Source: Citrus sinensis (lineage: Eukaryota > Streptophyta > Magnoliopsida > Sapindales > Rutaceae). Taken from it: a stretch of DNA of 64,000 nucleotides. The notes beneath the pieces were generated by a model. That model made no database searches, was not told where the DNA came from, and saw only the letters and a list, made by a program, of their open reading frames with translations. The translations under genes and the position numbers were made by a program. The first letter of the stretch is position 1, and each line of letters starts with the position of its first letter. Below, one piece after another: positions 36,536 to 48,554 of this stretch. Location of the stretch: the NCBI RefSeq assembly GCF_022201045.2, contig NC_068556.1, forward strand, positions 4,194,001-4,258,000, written 5' to 3'.

Positions 36536-36772
36536 GTAGGACAGAGATTATGTGGGTGATTTCAGAAATTCAAAGTCTTAACAAGAATTTTCAGAATATC
36601 AGCTGCTATCACACTTCTAGATCATGTAATACTCATGCCCTTCCTTAGCTAAGTTAGCTCTAAGGAACAATGAAACTGTTATGTGGCTGGAACCAATTCC
36701 AGTAGAAGTCGAATTTGTGTTATCATCTTTGATTTAATGAAATCGTTTATTTCCTTCTCAAAAAAAAAAAAA
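36536..36772 (+). mobile_element. Retroposed poly(A) sequence with 18-bp target duplication
   Basis: A segment of about 220 bases ends in a tract of 15 or more A. The repeats AAAGCTTTATAAAGCGCA (36518-36535) and AAAGCTTTATAAGGCGCA (36773-36790) flank it, differing at one base. The 3' part (TTTAATGAAATCGTTTATTT before the A tract) looks like a LINE or mRNA 3' UTR. I see no domain, so it may be a 5'-truncated LINE or a processed copy of an unidentified transcript. Confidence 0.75.
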
Positions 36773-37167
36773 AAAGCTTTATAAGGCGCAATGTGCATCA
36801 ATACGTTGCGTGCTTGCAGTGAATTGAGTTCGAATAATTATAAAGTATAAATGTAGTTGAGGATATACATCGGTGACAATCTTTTGGATTTGGTCATATC
36901 TTCAAGATTGTGCTAGTTGTTAAAGCATTACCAAAACCGTCTAATTTTATTTTCCAAATACTTCTTTATTTCTTTACTTATAAATGAAAGACTAAAAAAA
37001 ATAAACACTATCCTAAAAGACTCTTAAAATTTTAAAAAAAATTATATTATTTTAATCAAATTATTCTTTCACAATAATTAAATGTCCTCTTTATTAAAAA
37101 AAAGAGCACATCCTATTTTTTTTAATATCAAATGATGTGTCTTTTATCACTTGGTTGGTGAGATAAT

Positions 37168-38148
37168 TAGGGATGGCAAAAATTCCCACGGGGACGGGTA
37201 CCTTTGGGGATTTTCCCCATTCGGGGAGGGTACGAGGATAATTTTATACCCAATTTTTTTTTCGGGGAGGGGACGGGGAAAATTTTTTACCCAACTTTTT
37301 ATTCGGGGAGGGGACGGGGATGAGGTGGAATCCCCATCCCCTACCCATTTCTCCATTTTAATTTTAATTTTTATTTTTAAAATTACTAATAAATAAATAA
37401 CAAAATTATAAATATTGTTAAAAATAATAAATATCAAAATAGTTGTATGTTGGAAAAATGGTCACCCTTTGCCGGTAATTAGTTGAAGAGTATTAATTGA
37501 AGTTTTCACCAACTGTTTATTGCTTTGATTATACTTGTAGTAGTTCTTCTACTAGATCTACAGGGGATTCTTATAAGAAAGCAACCAAATGGATGACAGG
37601 TTTTGATGATTATGTAAACAATGGAGATTGTGCAGTTGTTGCAGATGAATTAGATTCATATTTGGATGAGAAAGTTATACATCGGATGGAAGATTTTAAT
37701 ATTTTGAGTTGGTGGAAGACAAATGCTAATAGGTATCCTACATTAGCTCGAATTGCTAGAGATGTTTTGGCAATTCCAATTACAATAGTTGCTTCTGAAT
37801 CAGCTTTTAACACTAGTAGTAGAGTTGTGAGCCCATACCATAACAAACTTCATCCAAGTACATTGGAGGCCTTAATGTGCTGTCAAAGTTGGTTACGAGC
37901 TTACAATAGCGGTATGAGTTTATTTTAATATGATTAATTTAAAATCGAAAATAAAAAAATGTATTAGACTATTAGTTATTCGGGGACCAGGGACCCTCGG
38001 GGATCCCCTGTTATTATTCGGGGAGGGGATGGGGATTCTCTCAAGCAATTCTGACGGGGACGGGGAGGGGACGGGGACATATGCAAAATATCGGGGATGG
38101 GTACGGGGAGATTGGTCCCCTCCCCTCCCCTCCCCATTGCCATCCCTA
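37168..38148 (+). mobile_element. Internally deleted hAT transposon with perfect 8-bp target duplication
   Basis: 981 bases. The ends are TAGGGATGGCAA and its exact reverse complement TTGCCATCCCTA. GAGATAAT flanks both sides (37160-37167 and 38149-38156). Within about 170 bases of each end the motif TCGGGGAGGGGACGGGGA recurs several times in both orientations; these are sub-terminal repeats of the kind hAT transposases bind. Inside lies only the last part of a transposase gene (37497-37928). The duplication is intact, suggesting a fairly recent insertion mobilised by a full copy elsewhere. Confidence 0.93.
37497..37928 (+). pseudogene. hAT transposase C-terminal remnant (dimerisation domain)
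   Basis: 143 codons to the stop at 37926-37928. The protein carries the hAT-family dimerisation region: an acidic start (DELDSYLDEK), then WWK, YPTLARIARDVLAIP, and SESAFNTSSRVV, with the final ALMCCQSWLR. The catalytic RNase-H-like core and zinc-finger N-terminus are missing because of an internal deletion, so it cannot move itself. The first Met is arbitrary; the exon probably continued upstream in the parent element. Confidence 0.9.
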
Positions 38149-39637
38149 GAGATAATATAATTAATTTAATCGGATCTTGTAAAAGATTATTAACCACTCA
38201 ATTAACAACACATTATTTGGAATCAAATTTGGAATAAAAAAGTTCGGGATGTCTCATCAACTAATTGAATTACAAGATTGAAGTGAATTAATTGTATTAT
38301 TTCACCAACTAATTAATGAATGCTATATCATTTGAAATAATTTAAAATTTAGGATGTGCAGCACCACTCTAAAAAAATAATATTTTTTTTCAATAATATA
38401 GTCATAATACTTCTCTCTCTTTAATGACAATGATATAAAAAATAACATAATAATATTTGAAAAAAGAGAAATTACTTTTCAATATGTATAACACATAAAA
38501 AAGATAATTTCAAAGTACTTTTTAAAATATTTATTATTGGTGTAGCTCTCCAAATAAAAAGTAAAATCTCCTTTAAAAAGTTCTCACGCGCACAACTTAA
38601 TATCCCATTATTAATGAATTCCTCTAGTACAAAAGAGAAAGAAAGAGGAAAAAATTTTGGCATTCAATGGAAGGGACCCAAAATAATGTCAAATACATAA
38701 TGGACAACAAATATACGTCATCTTGGTGGGCTGCATTCGGAGAAAATTCATATGGGACTAGGCATGCATAGCTAGGAACTTTAAATAAAGCTCCCTAATG
38801 TACTTGACAACGGGCGAAAGGAGTCTCCAATAATTTCCTTTTTGAAAAGACTTTTCCTTTCCAAAAAATTACAATGATGATACAAACACTCTTAGCGGCA
38901 TCAAATTCATTGCCATTGTTTAATTTATAACTAAAGTAAATATATTGCTGAGATTAAACTTCAACGATGTGATTTGATTTGTTAATTGTAAGGCAATGGC
39001 TGTCTCGGAACTGCTCCAAGATAGAGTACAAATCACAGCCATATATGCAGTGATAAATAAAAAAAAATTACATTATAACTTTAATCGTGTAATTATGAAG
39101 ACAAGCTCCACGTTAGAGCGGTTCCAACATAACTGTACCCTAATTGTAATTAGAAACAGAGACTTTTCCAAATCAAGAAATGATGAGCATAAAATCACAA
39201 TGATGATACAAACACTGTCGGCGGCATCAAATCCTTTGCCACTGTTTAAAACTATGGACGCACTCATTTTATTATAATAACAAGAACCAAATTTTATGGT
39301 AAGAAAAATATAATTTTCATACATTTTTTTTTATTTTTTAGGAGATTGAAAGTCGTTGGTTTTTTTTCTTATAATTTCGAATTGTTTCTCATTTTATTAA
39401 AATAAAAGCTTCCCCACTGAAAGAGGTATTAGCTATACAATAATAATAAGAAGAAGAAGAACAATAACAATTCTCTAATAAGGACATCCTCATTTTAACA
39501 AAATGAAAATAACACTAACAGACAAAAAAAAAACAGTGTTTAATGTATTAGAATTTGTATTTTTTAAAATTTTTGTGTGCACTCTTACTTTATTAAAATG
39601 AGAATACCCTCAATAGAGAATAACTATATATACATAT

Positions 39638-40515
39638 TGTTAAGTCTATTTTTTATAAAGTTGGCATTTTATGGCAAGTCTAGTTAAATTGAAATTTTAT
39701 TTATTGCATATCTTGTAATAAGGATTAATTTATTAATTCCTTAATTTAGTGAGATTCCAATTTATTAGGAATATTTGTTTCCTAAATTAATTAGATGTCT
39801 AATTGGCTCATGAGATCTATTTAGAGCAAGAAGTTGGTTCAAACAGGAAGTTTATTAAATGCTCAAGATGTTCTTGGGAGACAAGCAAGACAAAAAGATC
39901 ATATTTATTCCTATTCAGATTCATGGGAATTATAAGAGGAAATAAACTCTTATTTGAAAAGAATCTAAGACTTGTTGTTTTGGTGAAACCCTAGTGCTTA
40001 TATATAGAGAGGTATTTTCACAATTGAAGTCATACACAACACAAAGCATAAAGAAGAGAAGCAAAATTCGGCCTCCTCCCTAGGGAATCTAGATTTGGCG
40101 CATAATGTTATGTTGATTTTTTTATTTATCTTTTTTCATCTATGTGGAGAGTTTATGTGGATCTTAGATCACTAGACATTGAATAATTGAAGAATTGCTA
40201 TTGATTACTTTGCGAAATGACTTGAGGATCGTGGATCAAGAGGGGTAGCAATTATTCAAGAGAAGCAGATTCAATCAAAGGTTGGTAAATCCATAAGTTG
40301 TAACATTTCAACTTAGTGAATTGCTTTTCATTGGGACGTGGCCTCATGGATGTAGGATTGATTAATCCGAACCACGTAAAAATCTATGTCATTTATTTTC
40401 TATGATTTATTATGTTTTTAGAAAATTAATATTTTTTATGCGGATGAACAGTAATCATGAACAATACTTCCGAAAATTAATTAAGTTGTTAATTTTTTAT
40501 TTTTAATTGCCAACA
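39638..40515 (+). mobile_element. Probable solo LTR of a Ty1/copia-type retrotransposon
   Basis: Starts TGTTAAGT and may end at TTGCCAACA, about 880 bases. A TATA box (TTATATATAGAG near 39999) is followed by a leader-like stretch. Near the 3' side the pattern GTGGCCTCATGGATGTAGG...CGAACCACGTAAAA is like that in the 3' part of many plant copia LTRs. No primer site, gag or pol follows and no second copy is in the window. I did not find a convincing 5-bp target duplication, so the borders are approximate. Confidence 0.4.
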
Positions 40516-42133
40516 TGCGATAGATATAAATTCCTTTCATATATAAAAGATTGCACACATCTAATCGGCTCCCATATATATATATATATATAAACACACA
40601 CATATTTGCAATTGATTCCGACCCTACTAAAATTAATTTTCCCTTAAATACGCATAGATGTTCTATTAATTCTCTGTGAAATCAGAAATCACATCACATA
40701 ATTCCTCCAGATAATCATATATGTGATGCTTATCTCTATCAAAATAATTTGATTTCATTATTATGTTGCCCTTCGTGAATCGATTTCTCAGCTCTGCCCC
40801 TGTATAAATATAGTAATATTAAAGAATGACGATCGTTTGTTGATTTCATTGAGAGTGGAAGTTTCGTATGTCAGCTTTGATTTGAAGCGAAAGAGACTGA
40901 TTCAATTCATGCGTGGAACAATAATAATAATAATAATTCGGGGTTTGGTACATGTGCATGTGCTATTTGTGATGTGTGAAGCTTTAGTGATCTAATCTTA
41001 TTAGCCTTGTTTCATTCGTTTGGATTGATCTCATTTCTATAAATTAATGGATCCATCTGTCCGTCACTCTTTTAACTCATCGTCATGCATGCTACGCAAC
41101 AGCCCTTTTTTGACATTTTCTGGCTATTGACGACTATTGAGTTTAAGGAGTCGAAGTGGAGTGAATCAGGTGCTTTTTCGATCCTCGGTTAGTGTAAGCA
41201 AGATACTCTCCCCAATTTCTACTTTGGAATCATTTATGCAAGAAAAAAAAAAAAAAAAAAAACCTAATATTACTATAACTTTTTACCCGCCTTTAAAAAT
41301 TTATGCAAGAAAAGAAAATTGATCTTGCAAATTAATTATACCCAGCTCACCTTTTGTTTCATTCTTTTTTTTTATTTTTTTTTTCAATTTTTAGTGGACG
41401 CTAAATTAAAAAATAAATAAATAAATCACAAGTCACAGTCATCATAGTTAATATGAGCTGAAATCCTTTAATGTTATACCAAAAAAACTCCAAAGAAATC
41501 CTCGCATGGTACAACCCAACTCTTGGAAAAAAGAAGAAGTTGATGTTTAATTTTGGACTGCTTCTTTTAACACCCCTTTTATGTTCTGATAAAACCATAC
41601 TCTCATAGATGTTGTATCTAAGGACAAATTAAGTCTAATTAAACTATCTATCTTTTATTCTCGGTTTACATTTATTTTTAGTCCAAACAAAGTCGTGTAA
41701 TTTATTTTTTCTGCAAACTCTTCAATCATCAAAAAGCATTTTCGTTGCTTTTTTCTTTTTGTTTTAAAATCAACAAGCAATTTTATTCATTTCTACATCT
41801 ATTTTCTTTTAAACTAATATTTAAAATATGTTTATAAAAAAAAATATGTTTAATTTAAATTTATTATTGGCAATAAAATCGTTGTCGCTTAGATGGTCTG
41901 AATAAGAAGAAAATATAGTTTAATTAAAATTTAATTTATCCTTAAATTGATTTAAGTTCCGGAACGGGGGAACACTACTCCTCGACTATAGTGTGGCCGT
42001 TAGCGTTGGGCCATCCGTGTAGACACATTAGATTTTCCATTTCGTAGCTGGAACTTGGGCTGAGTTGAAGATTTTAACCGAACATATCCACTGAATCTGA
42101 TGTGCACTTTGGAAACAAAAGTGGCGCTATTGG

Positions 42134-42815
42134 CACCCCCCCAAGTTCCTCATAAAACCCATCTCTCGCGTTTACAATTTTGAACGTACTTTAAAATTAC
42201 ATAATGAGACGCATAGTTTTATTTATTTAAAGCTCTTTACAGACACCCCATGTTGCTAACTCTGTTTTCAATTTAAGTACCTTTTACTTTAGCAACTTCT
42301 TATTTCTTTGAAATGACCAACAAATTTTCTACTAAATTGACAATGAACAACTTTGTTCCAAAAATATTTAGGGATGATGAATGATCCAAGTACAATTTAA
42401 TATATTTTATCTTCCGGCAAATAATATATACGCACATGGTTAAAACTATTTTCTCTGCCGATTTACTTTCTTATGCAAGAGTCAAGACTACAAACGAAGT
42501 ATTATATATTTGCCCATTGTTTAGAAGTTAATGATAGGGTGAATCAAGAAACATAAGAGTCAAGACTACAAATGAAGTATTATATATTTGCCCATTGTTT
42601 AGAAGTTAATGATAGGGTGAATCAAGAAATTGTATTAAGTTCTAAAAGGAAAATTGAGAGGAGAGAGGAAAAAAATAGTAAATAAGGATATTTATGTAAT
42701 TAGGATATGTGTATTAAAAAGTAATAAATATTTTAAAAATTATTTGAGGAGGTGGATTTAGAAAAAGGGTTTTGTAAGAGATCAAAAGGGGTGCTAATAG
42801 CTGCACTATGGAACA
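42134..42815. mobile_element. Non-autonomous DNA transposon, GCTATTGGCACCC-end family, copy 2
   Basis: Left end AGTGGCGCTATTGGCACCCC; right end on the minus strand AGTGCAGCTATTAGCACCCC. Next to these, TTGGAAACAAA on the left and ATGGAACAAAG on the right look like a slightly damaged target duplication of about 9 bases. The left end also shares TTTACAATTTTGA with the copy at 6765-7660. No transposase. It contains the 78-base tandem duplication. Confidence 0.55.
42481..42633. repeat. 78-base tandem duplication
   Basis: The segment starting GTCAAGACTACAAACGAAG at 42481 repeats from 42559 with one or two changes. It lies inside the transposon copy 2. Confidence 0.9.
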
Positions 42816-43208
42816 AAGCTTTTCCTTTCTTGTACTCACCTCGGCCACAAATATTTTGGTTGGGGTTCCTCTATGATACCGTAATTTTACAACATCAATA
42901 ATTTAATTCTTTAAAATTAGATTTAATAAGTGATATACAATATTTATATTAAAGAAAAAATAATTATAACTAGTTTGTTAATAATTATGAAAAATAATTA
43001 TAAAACAACTGTGACCAACCTTAAAGTTTGAAACAATTTCACTTGAGTTGCATATTTCATTTAAAAATCACTTTTTAACTCTCCTTTAAGTTTGTAATGT
43101 GATAATTTTTTTAAAGTAAATGTTTCGAAATCTATTATTACTAAGTACAAGATATAATATCTACTAGGTTATTTAACACAAATCAAATAAATAAGTTGCA
43201 ATTGTAAA

Positions 43209-43231
43209 ATATATATATATATATATATATA
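43209..43231. repeat. TA microsatellite
   Basis: About eleven TA units. Confidence 0.85.
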
Positions 43232-43619
43232 CATATAACACCAGTACGTATATTTAAGTGAAAGTCATAATTTCATCATCAATAAAGTCATGGGTGAGAT
43301 GGACCTGAAAAATACTTGATTACCCACGTTACAAGCCATCTCAAATAAATAAGGTGTACTAAGAAAGCAGTGCCAATAGTCCAACATAAAATATTTATGT
43401 TGAAATTTGAAATGTAATGTTTCACTCCTTCAAATTCTCTCATCAGCATCTACTTTTTAATTAATTTCAATTATTTATAATCCTTATTTATTATTTTCTT
43501 TTAAACAGCTTTTATCCCCCCCCCCCAAAAAAAAGCATTTAAATGTAATAAAATTCAAAAGTTTACTCGCAAATTTCCTCAATCAAGTACCTAACAAATT
43601 CATCCACTTATGACATAAT

Positions 43620-44430
43620 ATCCAAACTATTTGAATCATATTCAGATACAAACATTCAAAGAATAAAAGCGTAAATTTGAACAATCAATATCCTTTCGTT
43701 GTTGACAGTAGCAACCAACTCAACATAATACTAAAAACGTAAGGAGTTAATTTTAGACTACTCCTCTTATGAGTTGATTATCTTCAACTCACACCTCTTA
43801 TTTTTTTTTAAAACTTCAATTTACCCTCATTTTTGTTAGGAAAAAAAAAATCAACTCACCTTCATTTTTTTCCTTATCTTTTGACAAAATATTGAGGTAA
43901 TTTAATATTTTTCAAATGTAAGAGAGTGATGCAAAGATAGTCAATTCATGAGGTAATCATATAAAATTTACCCTGCAAGTGATCAATAATCGCCAAAGCA
44001 GGCGACCAAACAATCAAAAACCGGATATCCTAACTATTTGAATCATATTCAAATACAAACATTCAAAGAATAAAAGCGTAAATTTGAACAATCAATATCC
44101 TTTCATTGCTGACAGTAGCAACCAACTCAACACAATACTAAAAATGTAAGGAGTTAATTTTAGACGACTACTCTTATGAGTTGATTATTTTCAACTCACA
44201 CCTCTTATTTTTTTTAAAATTTCAATCTACCCTCATTTTTGTTAGGAAAACAAAATCAACTCACCTTTATTTTTTTCCTTATCTTTTGACAAAATATTGA
44301 GGTAATTTAATATTTTCAAATGTAAGAGGGTAATTTAAAGATAGTCAATTCATGAGGTGATCATATAAAATTTACCCTGCAAGTGATCAATAATCGCCAA
44401 AGCAGGCGACCAAACAATCAAAAACCAGAT
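43620..44430. repeat. 407-base tandem duplication
   Basis: The segment beginning near TCCAAACTATTTGAATCATA (43621) and ending at CAGGCGACCAAACAATCAAA repeats once, offset by 407 bases (for example TTGAATCATATTC at 43631 and 44038). The copies differ at scattered positions and small indels, so the event is not very recent. It contains no recognisable gene. Confidence 0.88.
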
Positions 44431-44876
44431 AAGAAGAAGCTTTAGGCAGGCGACTATTTAGAATAATTAGGGCAAGTGCAACACTGGACTTGACGACTCC
44501 ATTGAAAGAAGCACAGTGCGCAAATAGAAGGAAGTCATGTTGAATTCTTAAAAAAGAAAAAAATACAACAATATTTTTATCTTTAATTATTAGAGTACGT
44601 AAGGCTGATTACAGTTGGATAAATTTAGAGGTTTATATAAATATCGCTATCCAAACTTTAACCTAATAGCCCAGCCCAGCCCATAAGCTTCATCACAAAT
44701 TAGAAACCTCGATCGCGCTCTCCTGTTATCCGATACCCTGACGTGGCGCATTTTAACAGGAGATGAAGATAAGATTACGGCATCAAACAGTCAAATCACC
44801 CACAATGAACGGCTCAAATCAGCTCTCCACAGCCCTTCCCTGGCCCTCTCCTCTCGTCACAAATGCGAACCATCGG

Positions 44877-44889
44877 GAACTTTCTAGAA
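44877..44889. promoter_or_regulatory. Heat-shock element, perfect three-unit
   Basis: GAACTTTCTAGAA contains GAA, TTC and GAA, each separated by two bases, the canonical alternating nGAAn array bound by HSF trimers. It lies about 290 bases upstream of the HSFA2 start codon. Confidence 0.8.
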
Positions 44890-44989
44890 CTTGTTTAGTC
44901 TGCATTTCCTGACCCACATCTGACAAATGGCGGAAAGCTTCGAAGAATTTCGGAAGAACCTGCCACATAACAGATGATCTCTTTATCTG

Positions 44990-44997
44990 GAACCTTC
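44990..44997. promoter_or_regulatory. Heat-shock element, two-unit
   Basis: GAACCTTC, a GAAnnTTC pair, lies about 180 bases before the HSFA2 start codon. With the site at 44877 it supports control of this gene by heat-shock factors. Confidence 0.6.
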
Positions 44998-45179
44998 TCT
45001 TCCACCCTCTTATAATCCTAAATTCGCTGCCACACTTAGACTCGACACTCAAATCTCCCCTGGAGATCTTACTGAAAAATTACAATCAAGTCCGTAAACA
45101 ACTCAAAATTCGTACTAAAGCCTACTGAAAGCTCGCTTAATTAATAACTCTCTGTTTAAAACCTATATTAGCATTAGCT

Positions 45180-46910
45180 ATGGAGGGAGTGAGGGTGAAG
45201 GAAGAAGAGACGGTGACGTACGCAGCGACGACAGCTACTGCTGCATCAGCGTCGTCGTCTTCGTCGTCTTCCAACTTTATGCCGCAGCCGTTGGAGGGTT
45301 TGCACGATGCAGGCCCGCCTCCGTTTCTGACGAAAACCTACGAAATGGTCGAGGATCTATCAACGGATGCGATCGTTTCCTGGAGCAGAACTCGCAATAG
45401 CTTCATTGTGTGGGACTCTCACCAGTTCTCTACTACTTTGCTTCCGAAATATTTCAAGCACAGTAATTTTTCTAGCTTCATTCGCCAGCTCAACACTTAT
45501 GTAAGCATGCTGATCATCTTTAATTTTGTGCTTTTTCGATTCTGTTGAATTTGGCACGGGTTGCCTACAACGTGTTTGATGTTTGTTCTCTGTTACGAGA
45601 ATGGTGAAATTTTTAGACGTTGTTAATTAATCTAACTAATCAATGCAGTATTATGTTTTAAGTTTGTCTCTTGTTTCCTGGGTTCGCGAAATGACTTGGT
45701 CACCTCTTGAGTACATTATCTTTTTTTTTTTTCTCCTGGTTTGATAGTGTGAGGTGTTCAATCATCACTCTATTTTGTTCTGCTAATGAGTGGTCCAATG
45801 ATTTATGGTCTCCTTTAGTTAAATGATTGATATTTTGTGGGTTCGTTTAAGTTTGTTCTGAAGTTTTCCTGAGTTTGTTATGTTCACCTATATTCTGTTT
45901 GAGACATACCCATAGTATCTAACAATTGAAACATGACAAATGCTAGTCAGAGCGTAAGTAATTTGTCTCCTCTTCTTTGGGGCTGATTACTTGGAAGTGG
46001 GGGGTGATTTTATTGAGAATCTTGTTCTGTTTGTCGATTTTCAAAAGTTTCTAATTAATATAATGTTGGAATGCAGGGTTTTAGAAAGGTTGATCCTGAT
46101 AGATGGGAATTTGCCAATGAAGGATTTTTGGGAGGGCAGAAGCATCTACTGAAAACAATCAAGAGAAGGCGACACGTCTCACAGAGTATGCAACAGCGAG
46201 GAGGAGAAGCTTGTCTTGAGGTGGGACAATATGGACTGGATGGTGAGCTTGAAAGATTAAAGAGGGACCGAAATGTGTTGATGGCAGAAATTGTTAGGCT
46301 GAGGCAACATCAGCAGCAATCAAGAGATCAACTCAGTGCAATGGAGGATAGGTTATTAAGCACAGAAAAGAAGCAGCAGCAGATGATGACATTCCTTGCA
46401 AAAGCACTCAAAAACCCATCGTTTTTCCAGCAATTAGCTCAGAGTAATGCACACAGAAGAGAACTGGGAGGTGTTCAAACTGGGAGAAAGCGGAGACTAA
46501 CGGCCACACCAAGCATGGAGAACTTACAAGAAACAATTTCCGTGGCACCTGTGGGTCTGGATTGTGGTCCGGTTGTAGATTACACAGTCCAAGATCAAAA
46601 TGAATTGACCTCCATGGAAACTGAGATAGAGACGTTTCTTTCTTCGCCGGTGGACAACGAATCAAGCAGTGATATCGACAACCCAAATGCTGGTTCAGTA
46701 CCTGCCCCAAGTGGTGGCAATTTCAGTAGTGTCAATGAGACAATATGGGAGGATTTTATGGCTGACGATCTGATTGCCGGCGATCCGGAAGAAGTGGTGG
46801 TGAAGGATCAGTCAGAGGCTGAGGTGGAATTGGAGGATTTGGTTGCAACACCTACAGATTGGGGTGAGGAATTGCAAGACCTAGTAGATCAGATGGGTTA
46901 TCTCAGGTGA
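45180..46910 (+). CDS. HSFA2: Heat-shock transcription factor, class A2
   Basis: Two exons, 45180-45500 and 46077-46910, 1155 nt, 384 aa. The single intron falls after NTY inside the DNA-binding domain, the conserved HSF position. The domain runs from [11 protein letters not shown] (about residue 47) through [11 protein letters not shown] and [17 protein letters not shown] to IKRRR. Next come the coiled-coil HR-A/B with heptads ([17 protein letters not shown]) and the class-A insertion, a nuclear localisation signal (GRKRRL), an AHA activation motif (ETIWEDFM) and a nuclear export signal near the end ([11 protein letters not shown]). EVGQYG and the end DLVDQMGYL match HSFA2. It activates heat-shock and antioxidant genes during prolonged heat. 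Two heat-shock elements lie upstream. Possible 3' UTR intron(s): AG sites near 47079 and 47246 follow GT sites after the stop. Confidence 0.94.
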
Positions 46911-47672
46911 CAAACTATTGCTGCACAGAATTGTTGAAAGACTTCCCTAGGCTGAGTTGGTCTCTGCAACTTCATTCCTGTTTCTGTAGTGGTATGTCTT
47001 TATAATTTTTGTTTGGTGATTAATGTTGCCTCAAGTGTTCATTTTTTTGTGACTGATAGAAGTGCATGGTTTTCCATGCAGCTGGAAGTCGCGAAGTTGC
47101 AAAGAGGCCAACGATATTTGTTCCTGTTCTACTGTATCCTTAAGTGATAATAGAGTCTCGATTTTTTGTTTGTAATGTCTAGTGTTTCCCTTTTTGATCC
47201 TTTGCACCACTTTAATGTTTTATATTTTCTTGCCACATGTTGCAGGCGGACTCCAAAAGAAAGGAGGAGTTTCAACCCGTGATTGATTTCAGAGATATGC
47301 TCAAAGTTCAGCTGCCTAATCTGCTTGCACTCTGGACTTTTGCAGTTTCTTGTCCATTATATTTGTTCTTGTGTTTATATCAGCTGTCAGATTACAGATA
47401 TGTAAATACCAAAGGGCTTGTGCAGACTAATTTGATTTTACTATAGCTGAATACTTCTTTTGGGATTAATGAGAAATTCCACAATTTTATAGTGTTCAAT
47501 AAAAATTCGATTGATTTCTTTATATAATTGCTATGCTTCGAATCTGACATTTTTTTTTAAAAAAGGACTAGTATTAAAAAAAAAAAAAAAGGGCCCGTCT
47601 TGTTGTGTGAACTAATATTTATAACATCAATTACCAACTCATTGCTTCGTATTATCAGGATCTATGCCATTA

Positions 47673-47935
47673 TGGTTCTGTTTGAGAATTGAGATTGAGG
47701 TATTATGGTTCTATTTGATAATTGAGGTTGAGGTGGTGAAAAGAAAAAATTATAGTTATAAAATAAAAATTAATAATATATAGTAGGTTTAATTTTTAAA
47801 TAATAATTTTAATAAAATTATTAAAAATATAATAATTTTTTCATTATATAAATAATTTTTAAGTTATAATTTATTAAATATTTGATTATTGTAATTTTTA
47901 AATTATAATCCGTTGAACGTCAATCCCAAACAATT
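47673..47935. mobile_element. MITE of the TTGAGGTTG-end family, copy B
   Basis: Starts GGTTCTGTTTGAGAATTGAG, with its first 30 bases tandemly repeated (again at about 47704), and ends near TCAATCCCAAACAATTTC. The core is A/T-rich and resembles the copies at 14983 and 49868. It lies downstream of HSFA2. Confidence 0.6.
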
Positions 47936-48513
47936 TCTATGGCTTTGGCGGCCGCAGTTCTCTTCCTTGCTCTGGACTTTCTACTTGTTTCATTGTCTTC
48001 TCAAAATATAAAGTTTTCTTTGCTGTTTCACTGACCATTTGACCCACAGATTGAGGCTTCAGACACAATCATGTTGAAGATGGAACACTCAAGGCCCCCA
48101 ATCCATTGATGAGGGTTATAATTCAATCAAAAACTTTAGTTAAACTTTTTATCCCAAAAGCCATACCGTATAGCAAACGTAATTTCAGACAAAAACAAAC
48201 CGAAGCTTTAGCTACTCTACGATTATTTATTCTTATCCAAAAAGACAAATTAATTGAAGCCTGAAGGAAGTCTCATGGATGCCCGTCTCCGCAGTCGAAG
48301 AAAGAAAAAGATAAGATTACACAAATTTTGTCCCCACCGGATGGGTAGATTCATCGAAGGTGGCTTAATTAGCAGAAGCCTACGGTCATCCACTCTTATC
48401 GATCTTGATGCCAGCATGAGAATATATTATTGGTCTAGAAAAAGGGGTCGTCGCGTAATGATAGCCGTTGGTCTTTGTTTTGTATTCGTAGAGAAGTTAA
48501 AAATCATGCCCAT

Positions 48514-48515
<2 letters not shown>

Positions 48516-48554
<39 letters not shown>

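Larger units (their letters stand above)
30698..45179. other. Gene-poor 14.5-kb region rich in transposons and duplications
   Basis: No intact gene found apart from transposon remnants listed separately. It holds the glutaredoxin promoter, a nested MITE complex (31045-32005), a run of ACGT-core motifs (32850-33170), a long perfect hairpin (34557-34663), a retroposed sequence (36536-36772), a hAT element (37168-38148), a probable LTR (39638-40515), a transposon of the GCTATTGGCACCC family (42134-42815), a 78-base and a 407-base tandem duplication (42481-42633, 43620-44430) and the HSFA2 promoter. Stretches near 33000-33520 and 34700-36380 are less A/T-rich than their surroundings and have medium open frames, but none shows a recognisable domain. 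Confidence 0.55.

Noticed and set aside
44819..45052. Minus-strand 77-codon frame upstream of HSFA2
   Set aside because: Overlaps the HSFA2 promoter with heat-shock elements and has no domain.
30698..45179. CRISPR array, phage or bacterial-type systems
   Set aside because: Repeats here are tandem duplications and transposons, not spaced short repeats; the window is plant nuclear DNA.
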